From JAKFYM01 sp964416595 (lineage in GTDB: Bacteria; Bdellovibrionota; UBA1018; CAIPTA01): DNA of 64,000 bases. Positions 50,849-58,494 of this stretch are shown one piece after another. Made by a program: the position numbers and the translations under genes. Numbering within the stretch: the stretch's first letter is position 1; every line of letters starts with the position of its first letter. The stretch lies in assembly GCA_964416595.1 (NCBI GenBank), contig CAYQES010000002.1, forward strand, positions 114,384 through 178,383, in the 5' to 3' direction. Below the pieces are notes generated by a model, which saw only the letters and a list, made by a program, of their open reading frames with translations, searched no databases and was not told where the DNA came from.

Positions 50849-52788
50849 TGGTGGAAAGGAAGGGGCAGGGGCGAATTTGGGGGTCGCCGGGCTTTTGGGC
50901 CCTGGTGATTCTCACTTTCATCAATCTTTTTAATTACCTGGATCGTTATATTCTCGTGGCGCTCTCGCCCTCCATCAAACGGGAGCTAAGCCTTTCGGAC
51001 ACTCAAGTGGGCTTTCTCGTGACCGCCTTTATGTTTTCTTATTTTCTCATCTCCCCGGTTTTTGGTTGGTTGGGGGATCGGGGGCCCCGCTATCGGCTCA
51101 TGGCCTTGGGCGTAGCCACCTGGAGTATTGCTACCGTGGCTACGGGCCTATGCCGGAACTTTGTTTCACTTTTGGCGGGGCGGTTTTTTGTGGGGGTGGG
51201 GGAGGCGGCGTATGGAGCGATTAGTCCGTCGCTCCTTTCGGATCTTTACCCTAAATCCCTGCGGGGCCGGGTGTTCGCCTTCTTTTTTATGGCGATCCCC
51301 GTGGGCAGCGCCTTGGGTTATTTGCTGGGGGGTGCCCTGGAAAAATGGATAGGCTGGCGCTGGGCTTTTGTGGCGGCAGGCGCGCCGGGAGTTTTGCTCG
51401 CGTTTGCGCTCTTTTTCCTGCGGGAGCCAAGGAGGGGAAGTTTTGACGATGAAGAAAGCTTCACTCCCGATTTAAAAGAAGTGGTGAGTGCATTGGCCGC
51501 CAATTTTACCTATGTGCTTACGGTGCTGGGTTACTGCGCGTACACCTTTGTGCTCGGAGGCGTGGCCGTGTGGATTCCCCACTATATGGAGCGCTATTTG
51601 GGGGTGGAAGCGGCGGACGGAAACTTAGCCTTTGGTGCGATCACCGTGGTGGCGGGTTTCACGGGCACCATCATTGGCGGTGCCTGGGCTGATCGTTGGG
51701 CCAAAAAAGGCACCGACGCCTACTTAAAACTTTCGGCCTTATCCATGTTTGCGGCGGTTCCCATTTATTTATTGGTGCTGTCCACTTCCTCTTTTGTGAC
51801 CTTTTGTGTGTTCGTTTTTCTGCTGGAATTTCTACTGTTCTTGAGCACGAGCCCGGTGAATGCCCAAATCGTAAATTGTGTGAGCCCTTCCATGCGGGCC
51901 ACGGCCAATGCATCCGCGATTTTTTTGATTCACCTTTTAGGGGATGCGATTTCTCCGCCTTTGGTAGGTTTTATTTCAGATCTCACGAATCTCCATGTGG
52001 GGATGTTTGTGTTTGTGGTGGGAATTGTGCTCTCAGGAGCCATTTGGGCTGTAAAAGCGGTTTTTTATTGGGAATGTATGCCTTGGCCAGCCACTGCCCT
52101 AGATTTGCCCCTTAGCCAATGCCACCGGGGGTTTCATGATGCTGTACAAGAAAACACTCTGGCTGCTTTCCAGGCCGCCGAGCGGGCAGGGGCTACGATG
52201 GTGGAATTGGACGTGCGCCTTTCCCGGGATCGGCAAGTGGTGGTGATCCACGATAGTGATATCCAGCGGGTGGCGGGTAAACCGGGTCTAGTGGTAAAGC
52301 TCACCGCTGCGGAATTAAAGGCCCTCGCCCAGGCGCCCACTTTAGCGGAGGTGCTGCGCGCTTGCCCGAAATTAAAGGTGAACATTGAGATCAAGGCCGA
52401 AGATGCTCGCAGCCAAGGTTTGGAAGTGGCTGTGGCGCAGGTGGTGAAAGAAGCGGCCGCGCAGAGCCGGGTGCTCTTTTCTAGCTTTAATCCTCTTGCT
52501 CTACGCAGGCTTTCCAAGCTCTTACCCCATGTGCCCCGGGCCTTGCTCGCTACAGGGGAGCGAACAAAAGAAAATAAGTTCTATTTACGAAAAATGCTGC
52601 TCGCTTTCCTCGCGCGGCCCCATATGCTCAATTATGATGGCCGGTTTCTTACCCCGGCCATGGCCCGGGCTTTACGGATCCGGGGCGTGCCTTTTGCCAT
52701 TTGGACAGTAATCGAGCATAGCGAAGCCAGAAAGTTCTTGGCGCTGGGAGCAAAAAGCATTATCTCTCCCAAGCCGGGTATATTATGA
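50848..52788 (+). CDS. MFS transporter (Spinster-like) fused to glycerophosphodiester phosphodiesterase
   Basis: 646 aa, one uninterrupted frame from GTG 50848. Residues 15-405 form a 12-span MFS transporter with the motif LGDRGPRYRL (loop 2-3) and a Spinster-type start (FINLFNYLDRYILVALSPSI). Residues 420-646 form a GDPD TIM barrel with every catalytic residue: HRG (His426-Arg427), ENT (Glu436-Asn437), ELD (Glu454, Asp456), HD (His468-Asp469) and NIEIK (Glu514, Lys516). GDPD yields glycerol-3-phosphate from glycerophosphodiesters or removes headgroups from lysophospholipids; eukaryotic Spinster proteins move lysophospholipids and sphingosine-1-phosphate. The fusion suggests import plus hydrolysis, or lysolipid recycling, at the inner membrane. 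The HAD phosphatase gene overlaps its end (ATGA). Confidence 0.9.
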   Translation: MVERKGQGRIWGSPGFWALVILTFINLFNYLDRYILVALSPSIKRELSLSDTQVGFLVTAFMFSYFLISPVFGWLGDRGPRYRLMALGVATWSIATVATGLCRNFVSLLAGRFFVGVGEAAYGAISPSLLSDLYPKSLRGRVFAFFFMAIPVGSALGYLLGGALEKWIGWRWAFVAAGAPGVLLAFALFFLREPRRGSFDDEESFTPDLKEVVSALAANFTYVLTVLGYCAYTFVLGGVAVWIPHYMERYLGVEAADGNLAFGAITVVAGFTGTIIGGAWADRWAKKGTDAYLKLSALSMFAAVPIYLLVLSTSSFVTFCVFVFLLEFLLFLSTSPVNAQIVNCVSPSMRATANASAIFLIHLLGDAISPPLVGFISDLTNLHVGMFVFVVGIVLSGAIWAVKAVFYWECMPWPATALDLPLSQCHRGFHDAVQENTLAAFQAAERAGATMVELDVRLSRDRQVVVIHDSDIQRVAGKPGLVVKLTAAELKALAQAPTLAEVLRACPKLKVNIEIKAEDARSQGLEVAVAQVVKEAAAQSRVLFSSFNPLALRRLSKLLPHVPRALLATGERTKENKFYLRKMLLAFLARPHMLNYDGRFLTPAMARALRIRGVPFAIWTVIEHSEARKFLALGAKSIISPKPGIL

Positions 52789-53621
52789 ATTTTTCCGATT
52801 TTATCTTTAGCCAATCCGCCAAATCCTCCCATCCATGGATTGATAGCGCCGTTTTCGAAAGCCACTCCCAGCAGGAAGTGTTGCTCGGGATATTGGCTAA
52901 AGTGCAGGAGGCCTGCCGGGCCAGGGTGAAACACGGGGGCAAGCCCATAAAAGTAGTGTTCGATTTGGATTCCACTATTTTCGATGTGAAGCCACGCACT
53001 TTGCGCATCTGGAAAGAGTTTGCCCAAACCAAAGAGGCCCGGAAAATATCTCCTGCCTTGGCCGATTGGAGCCTTGGGCTCCAGGCCCATAGTTTGTTGT
53101 ATACTCTCGAAGAGAGTGCCCGGGCCAATGGCGTGCCTGTGCCCGAAGCGGAAGCTAAAGAGTTTTTACGGGAAGCGTTCCGCTATTGGCGCCAGCGCTT
53201 TTTTAGCCATCACTATATCACCATGGATCATCCCACTTTGGGTGCCGTGGAGTATGTGAGCCGCGTGGTGGACGCAGGCGCCGTGGCTGTGTATCTCACG
53301 GGCCGGGATTGGCCAGGCATGGGTAAGGGCACACAAATGATGCTCGAGTATTGCGGCTTTCCCGTGGATCCTCGCTCTAGTGAATTATTCATGAAACCCA
53401 ATAGTGGGTTGGACGATGCTGAATTCAAAGATGAGGCCTTGCGGGATCTCCGCAAGAATGGGGATGTGGTGGCCCTCTTCGATAATGAGCCGGCGAATTT
53501 CCATGTGTTCGAAAAGAATTTTCCCGAGGCTTGGCTCGTGTTCTACCACTCGAACTGCTCCACCAAGGAAGCAAAGCCAGTAAAGCGGCTCTATCGCATC
53601 GATAATTTTCTCCTGCCTTAA
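52785..53621 (+). CDS. HAD-superfamily phosphatase
   Basis: 278 aa. HAD motif I is VVFDLDSTIFDV (nucleophile Asp60, acid Asp62), motif II is VYLTGRDWPG, motif III Lys is in LFMKPN, and motif IV is VALFDNEPANFH. A helical cap of about 100 residues sits between motifs I and II (C1-type cap), allowing small phosphomonoesters. No signal peptide. The start overlaps the MFS-GDPD stop by ATGA, so the pair could act in sequence on glycerol-3-phosphate or another GDPD product; this is inferred from coupling only. Confidence 0.85.
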   Translation: MNFSDFIFSQSAKSSHPWIDSAVFESHSQQEVLLGILAKVQEACRARVKHGGKPIKVVFDLDSTIFDVKPRTLRIWKEFAQTKEARKISPALADWSLGLQAHSLLYTLEESARANGVPVPEAEAKEFLREAFRYWRQRFFSHHYITMDHPTLGAVEYVSRVVDAGAVAVYLTGRDWPGMGKGTQMMLEYCGFPVDPRSSELFMKPNSGLDDAEFKDEALRDLRKNGDVVALFDNEPANFHVFEKNFPEAWLVFYHSNCSTKEAKPVKRLYRIDNFLLP

Positions 53622-53963
53622 AATACATATATATAAATTTGTTTATATGGGTACCGTGAAATTTTGATCCTAAGGCTGCGAAATTTTCAAGCGTCAAAAA
53701 AATTTTCTGTTCAGCACCGGACTATCGCCATCGTGTAAATCTGTAAAGCATTGAACGACATGGGTTTTCGGGAAAATGTTAAGTGTTCGCTGAAATTCTA
53801 CCTGTTCATCATCGACGACAGAAGTTTGACAGTGAGTATCCACGCTGTTACGCTTTTCTTAGGTGGGCGGGATTTTTGATCCCGGGAAATTTGACTAAAG
53901 TTCGTAGGTTTGAAGCGGCCCAAGGTCGGGAAGCTTGTATTTGCCCAGGAAGGATCCGTAGGC
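53622..53963. other. Intergenic region before the second sigma-54 regulator
   Basis: About 340 bases. An AT-rich block (ATACATATATATAAATTTG, 53625-53643) directly follows the HAD gene stop. No frame is credible on either strand. No terminator with stem and T run is seen. It should hold the promoter of the regulator. Confidence 0.4.
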
Positions 53964-55373
53964 ATGGTGCGCAAGTCGGTTCTTGTCGTTGACGATGAGG
54001 TTTCGATAAGAAAAGCCCTAGCAAAAGCCTTAGAGCGCGATGGGTATCTTGTTACTGCTGTTAAGTCTGCCGCAGAAGCCACATCGGTTTCCCGGGACAC
54101 TAGCTTTCACATGGCGATATGTGATCTCTCGCTGCCCGATGGCAATGGCCTGCAGCTGATCCAGCAAATGAAGCATTCTAATCCTGATTTAGCCTCCATT
54201 GTGATCACGGGGAATGGAACCGTGGAAAGCGCCATCCAGGCCACCAAAGAAGGTGTATTTCATTATGTGACCAAGCCCTTCAATGTGGATGAAGTTTTAG
54301 TATTGGTAGGCAAAGCTCTCCGCCATGAGGAATTGAACCAGGAAAATAAACACCTCAAACAAGCTCTGCACCGTAAATACAATTTTGATAATTTTATTGG
54401 TGATAGCGCGGCGATGATGGCTGTGTTTTCTGTGATCGAAAAAGTTTCTGATACTAACTCCACTGTGTTGATTACCGGTGAGAGTGGCACTGGAAAAGAA
54501 TTGGTAGCCCGGGCGCTGCACTATCATTCCAATAGATCGGATAAAATGTTTGTGCCTGTAAATTGCGGCGCCATCCCCGCGGGATTATTGGAAAGCGAAC
54601 TCTTTGGGCATATGAAAGGATCTTTTACAGGAGCCGTGGCTAATCGGATAGGCCGTTTCCAGAGCGCCGATGGCGGCACGCTTTTCCTCGATGAAATCGG
54701 CGAAATGAGCCCTGATCTCCAAGTGAAATTATTGCGGGCCTTGCAGTACCAGAGCATCGAACCCGTGGGTTCTGTGCGTCCTCTGGAAGTAGATGCGCGT
54801 ATTATCGCGGCCACCAATGTGGACTTGGAAAAGGCTGTGGTGGAGCGCAGATTCCGAGAAGATCTCTATTATCGCTTGAACGTGATCCCCATTGTGATGC
54901 CTCCTTTGCGGGAGCGCCGGGGTGATATTCCTCTTCTGATCAATCACTTTTTGAAAATTTATAATACAGAAAAGAAATGCGATGTGGCCATGCACTCTGA
55001 GGAGATCATGGGCGTGTTGATGGCCTATGACTGGCCCGGGAACGTGCGGGAGCTCGAAAACCTAGTGCAACGGATGGTAGTGCTGAAAGGCAGCGGCTAT
55101 ATTGAGGTGCGGGATTTGCCTCCTAAGTTTTTCTTGTCGAAGCCTGGATCCGCGGTGTTTGCACGGCCCTCACTTCAGCCCGAAGGCTTTATGAATTTTG
55201 AACTGCCTGAAGAAGGCGTGGATTTAAAAGCCCTCGTAAATAGCTTCGAGGATCATCTCTTGAAACAGGCTCTTCAGCGCACCAATGGCAATAAAAACAA
55301 GGCCAGTGAGCTGTTAAAGATGAATCGCACCACTTTGGTGGAGAAGCTTAAAAAGAAACAAGTGAACTTGTAA
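53964..55373 (+). CDS. Sigma-54-dependent response regulator with GSFTGA loop
   Basis: 469 aa from ATG 53964 (the 18 codons upstream are not receiver-like). Receiver domain with VVDDE and phospho-Asp in ICDLSLPDGNG; AAA+ with ITGESGTGKE, Walker B GGTLFLDEIGE, and the sigma-54 loop HMKGSFTGAVA, where Ser replaces the Ala of GAFTGA (a natural variant in some activators). Fis-type HTH at the end (TNGNKNKASELLKMNRTTLVEKLKKK). No kinase is adjacent. It may control the sigma-54 promoters at 58456 and 61093, but this is only proximity. Confidence 0.93.
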   Translation: MVRKSVLVVDDEVSIRKALAKALERDGYLVTAVKSAAEATSVSRDTSFHMAICDLSLPDGNGLQLIQQMKHSNPDLASIVITGNGTVESAIQATKEGVFHYVTKPFNVDEVLVLVGKALRHEELNQENKHLKQALHRKYNFDNFIGDSAAMMAVFSVIEKVSDTNSTVLITGESGTGKELVARALHYHSNRSDKMFVPVNCGAIPAGLLESELFGHMKGSFTGAVANRIGRFQSADGGTLFLDEIGEMSPDLQVKLLRALQYQSIEPVGSVRPLEVDARIIAATNVDLEKAVVERRFREDLYYRLNVIPIVMPPLRERRGDIPLLINHFLKIYNTEKKCDVAMHSEEIMGVLMAYDWPGNVRELENLVQRMVVLKGSGYIEVRDLPPKFFLSKPGSAVFARPSLQPEGFMNFELPEEGVDLKALVNSFEDHLLKQALQRTNGNKNKASELLKMNRTTLVEKLKKKQVNL

Positions 55374-56231
55374 TTACTTCGCGCTGGCGGGCTCTTTGCC
55401 TTTGGTTTCTTTGGCTTTCTTCTGTTCTTTTTCTACGGCCGCATCATCGCTGGATTTCACTGCTTGGCGCACGAAGAATTTCAGCACATTGCTGCGGTTG
55501 GCGCCGCCAATCAAGCCCTTTAAATCTTCATAGAGGGAAGCATCCGTAAAGAGTGCGCCAATGGTGCCCTCGCCATTTTTTACTTTCTCTGAAACTAAAC
55601 GGAAATTTTTCACGGTGGTGGCCAATTCTTGGGTGAGGTTACCTGCTTTCATGGCGTGGGTTACGGCTTTTAAGTTGGCCGTGGTAGATTCTAGATCCCG
55701 CATGATATTGGCCATCTGGTTTTTTTGAGCCATGGAGCCTGTGATCACCTTGAGATTGGCGAGATTTTCTTTTAGGAGCTGAACGGCACTGCTACCATCC
55801 GAGAGCACCGTGCTGAGATCTTTGCCTTCTTCCGCGTGGATGCTTTCACCTTCGGCGAGGGCGGCTTGGTCAGCAGAGCCACCGGCGATTTCCAGGTATT
55901 TATCGCCTAGCACGCCCTGGGTTTGAAAGCGCACAAGGCTGTCTTTACGCACCCGTTGTTGGTACTTTTGGTTAATCAGGAGAGTAATCACCACGCTGTC
56001 GTAATTGCTGGTGAAGGAAATTTCTTCAACGCGTCCAATTTTTAAACCCCCAGAGCGAACCACGGCACCTTTGGCTAAGCCGCCCGCATCCGGCACTTCC
56101 ATTTTGATCTTGTAGTTGCGTTCGAACAGAGATTTCCCGCCGCCCATCATCAAAATAGTGATCATGGCCACCACTAAGCTGAAAAAGAGGAAAATTCCTG
56201 CTTTTATTTCGATGTCGAGTTTACGTCTCAT
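55374..56231 (-). CDS. mlaD: MlaD-family (MCE) lipid-binding protein
   Basis: 285 aa. Membrane anchor about 11-30 (GIFLFFSLVVAMITILMM), one MCE domain about 38-118 (YKIKMEVPDAGGLAKGAVVRSGGLKIGRVEEI, then GVLGDKYLEIAGGS), a helical region with AVQLLKENLANLKVITGSM repeats (about 145-225), and a Lys/Glu/Ala-rich tail. It is the periplasmic lipid shuttle of the Mla/Mce ABC system. The long C-terminal helices may form a bridge to the outer membrane. Third gene after mlaE and mlaF (gap 36 bases from mlaF). Confidence 0.92.
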   Translation of the reverse strand: MRRKLDIEIKAGIFLFFSLVVAMITILMMGGGKSLFERNYKIKMEVPDAGGLAKGAVVRSGGLKIGRVEEISFTSNYDSVVITLLINQKYQQRVRKDSLVRFQTQGVLGDKYLEIAGGSADQAALAEGESIHAEEGKDLSTVLSDGSSAVQLLKENLANLKVITGSMAQKNQMANIMRDLESTTANLKAVTHAMKAGNLTQELATTVKNFRLVSEKVKNGEGTIGALFTDASLYEDLKGLIGGANRSNVLKFFVRQAVKSSDDAAVEKEQKKAKETKGKEPASAK

Positions 56232-56267
56232 TTTTAAGGGCCCGTCCGTTTTCAGAAGCGTTAGATT

Positions 56268-57008
56268 TTAATCTACCGATCCTTCTATAAATGCCTTAAC
56301 GACGGGATCGTCGGATTTCTTGATATTTTCTACGCTATCGATAACGTGAATTTTACGATTGTACAAGATGGCAATGCGGTCGGAAACATCGAGGGCAGCA
56401 GGTATATCATGGGTAACAAAAATTCCACTACGACCCATATCCCGGAGTTTGCTCATGATTTCCAGAAGGTTCTTGGTGTTTTGTGGATCCAAGCCGGCGG
56501 TAGGCTCGTCGTAAAGGATGATATCTGGATCGAGAATAATTGCCCGGGCTAAGCCTACACGTTTTTGCATTCCTCCTGATAGGCTGGCCGGTAACAGGTT
56601 CTCGCTGCCTTGCATGCCGATCAGAGAGAGAATCGCTGCAATTTTTTCTTGAATCTCGGAATCGTTAAGGGTGGTGTGCTCCATGAGCGGGTAAGCCAGA
56701 TTTTCTTGCACACTCATGGAGTCAAAGAGAGCGCCATTTTGAAAAACATAGGCGATGCGCTTACGCACGTTTGTTAGTTGGGCCTCGCTGAGTTTGGCGA
56801 TATCTTGGCCCTGATAAACGATCTCGCCACCATCGGGTCGTTCTAGGCCAATGATTGAACGCAAGCAAACGCTCTTGCCCGTGCCGGATCCACCAAAAAG
56901 CGAAAGGATTTCTCCTCGGCGTAATTCGAAGCTCAAACCATCGTGCACAGCTTTTTCTTTAAATTTCTTTTTGAGGTTGCGGATTTCGAGGATTTGCTCT
57001 GCTTGCAC
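56268..57008 (-). CDS. mlaF: Mla-type ABC transporter ATP-binding protein
   Basis: 246 aa. Walker A GGSGTGKS, Q loop region VFQNGALFDSMSVQENLAYP (the FQ...ALFDSMTV form is characteristic of MlaF), signature LSGGMQKRVGLARAI, Walker B IILYDEPTAGLDP and switch His in FVTHDIPAAL. It powers lipid transport by MlaE. It lies 10 bases after mlaE. Confidence 0.96.
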   Translation of the reverse strand: MQAEQILEIRNLKKKFKEKAVHDGLSFELRRGEILSLFGGSGTGKSVCLRSIIGLERPDGGEIVYQGQDIAKLSEAQLTNVRKRIAYVFQNGALFDSMSVQENLAYPLMEHTTLNDSEIQEKIAAILSLIGMQGSENLLPASLSGGMQKRVGLARAIILDPDIILYDEPTAGLDPQNTKNLLEIMSKLRDMGRSGIFVTHDIPAALDVSDRIAILYNRKIHVIDSVENIKKSDDPVVKAFIEGSVD

Positions 57009-57018
57009 GTTTTACCTC

Positions 57019-57795
57019 TTAAGTGCTGATATACATAAAAAGTTTGGTGAGAAAGAAATCGCCCACCATGATTGCAATACTAGAATATACCACTACCCAA
57101 GTGGTGGAGTTGCCCACGCCACGGGTTCCACCTTCCGTCATCAAACCGCGGTAGCAAGCGATGATTACAATGAAGTAGGCAAAGAAAACAGTCTTGGCGG
57201 TGCCTGTCCAATAGTCGTTGAATACTAGGCCGTCGAAAGTTTTTTCTATAAAAAAGTGGGACCCAAGGCCAAGCTCCAAGCCCACTAACATACCGGCAAA
57301 AATTCCCATGAGATCGGCAAAGAGTGTGAGTAAAGGCAAACAAATTATCATCGCCACCATGCGCGGAATTACGATGCGTTTAATCGGGCTTGTGCCGAGG
57401 GCGCGGATAGCGTCAATCTGTTGGGTCACTTTCATGGAGCCAATTTCCGCTGCAATCCCTGAACCCATGCGGCCAGCTACCATGAGGCTTGTAAATACTG
57501 GGCCCATCTCACGGATGATGGAGAGTCCTACTACTTTTGGAATGTAGAGTTTGCCGCCAAATTTTTCTAAGCCATAACCGAATTGCAGTGTCATCACAGC
57601 GCCGCTCGTGATGCCCGTGATTGCCACCAAGAGCAAAGATTGCATGCCGATTACTACGATTTGTTCTGCCGTGAGGCCAAAATAAAAGGGCGGAGTGAAT
57701 AATTCTTTGCAGATTTGTTTAGTAAGAAAAAACATCCCGCCTAAGGCACGGAATAGACCCATCAAGTTGTCTCCGATTTTTCGGAAAAACTCCAT
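57019..57795 (-). CDS. mlaE: MlaE-family ABC transporter permease
   Basis: 258 aa. About five hydrophobic spans. Family marks: VVIGMQSLLLVAITGITSGAVMTLQ, REMGPVFTSLMVAGRMGSGIAAEIGSMKVTQQIDA, and ALGTSPIKRIVIPRMVAM. It moves phospholipids across the inner membrane between MlaD and the cytoplasmic leaflet. It starts 3 bases after the lipoprotein gene, so the operon reads lipoprotein-mlaE-mlaF-mlaD. Confidence 0.95.
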   Translation of the reverse strand: MEFFRKIGDNLMGLFRALGGMFFLTKQICKELFTPPFYFGLTAEQIVVIGMQSLLLVAITGITSGAVMTLQFGYGLEKFGGKLYIPKVVGLSIIREMGPVFTSLMVAGRMGSGIAAEIGSMKVTQQIDAIRALGTSPIKRIVIPRMVAMIICLPLLTLFADLMGIFAGMLVGLELGLGSHFFIEKTFDGLVFNDYWTGTAKTVFFAYFIVIIACYRGLMTEGGTRGVGNSTTWVVVYSSIAIMVGDFFLTKLFMYIST

Positions 57796-57798
57796 TCA

Positions 57799-58323
57799 TT
57801 ACTCCGTGCGAAATGAGGCCAGAAATTTTTCAAAGGCCTGGCCGTTGCCGCTATCACGCTTGGGAATTGATACGTAAATGAAATCGTAGGTGCAGCTATC
57901 TTTGATGAGCACTACGGTGCGGATGTGGAGATTCACATTGTCCATATCGCCGGAAAAAAGAGTGTCGAGGGCTTTGGCGCCGTCAACTAAGGTTTCTTGG
58001 CGTTTTAAAATTTCTTTATTACTTATTCCGCGCACAAGATTATTGGTGAGATCTTCCAATGAGGTTTCACTGTATTTTCGACATAAGCTATTGATAGAAA
58101 TGATGGCGCCAGTTTCTGGATTTTCATAAGCGAGATCCGCCTTCATGGATTCGATCGTGGAAGGATCTTTACTCACAGATAATTTATTCCAGGGCGAATC
58201 GGGGCCAGAGATTTGATAAGTAGAGCTTTTGGGGGCGGTGCGATCTGGAAAAAGCAGAGCGCATGAAGAGAGACACATAAAAAGACCCATCCCTGGGAGC
58301 CAAAGCAACATCCTTGATCGCAT
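57799..58323 (-). CDS. Lipoprotein heading the mla operon
   Basis: 174 aa from ATG 58321-58323; a lipobox signal (SRMLLWLPGMGLFMCLSSC) ends at Cys20, which the longer frame would spoil. The mature part is about 150 residues with an alternating pattern (KADLAYENPETGAIISINSLCRKY; HIRTVVLIKDSCTYDFIYVSI) and two extra Cys. No family recognised. The fixed place before mlaE suggests an outer-membrane or periplasmic accessory of lipid transport, different from MlaA or MlaC. Confidence 0.7.
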   Translation of the reverse strand: MRSRMLLWLPGMGLFMCLSSCALLFPDRTAPKSSTYQISGPDSPWNKLSVSKDPSTIESMKADLAYENPETGAIISINSLCRKYSETSLEDLTNNLVRGISNKEILKRQETLVDGAKALDTLFSGDMDNVNLHIRTVVLIKDSCTYDFIYVSIPKRDSGNGQAFEKFLASFRTE

Positions 58324-58455
58324 AGATCCATCATCCGGGAAATACTGGCGGAAAGTCAATGAACCTAGTGTCAGGATTTTGACTAAAAAGCAGTGGCTTT
58401 CGTCGTGTTTTTAACGGCCAGTGGTTAGAGCGGGCAGAAATCTGGTTGTAGGGCA

Positions 58456-58471
58456 TGGCATGGTAGTTGCG
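58456..58471 (+). promoter_or_regulatory. Sigma-54-type promoter of the TPR gene
   Basis: TGGCATGGTAGTTGCG fits the sigma-54 -24/-12 pattern TGGCACG-N4-TTGC(A/T) with correct spacing; only C to T at position 6 and G at the last place differ. The ATG follows 23 bases after the box. Confidence 0.7.
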
Positions 58472-58494
58472 AATTCATAGTGGGGGTTTGTAGG

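Noticed and set aside
55380..55396. Sigma-54-like TGGCGGGCTCTTTGCC
   Set aside because: It lies within the 3' end of the convergent mlaD gene, differs at key bases and has no gene downstream on that strand.
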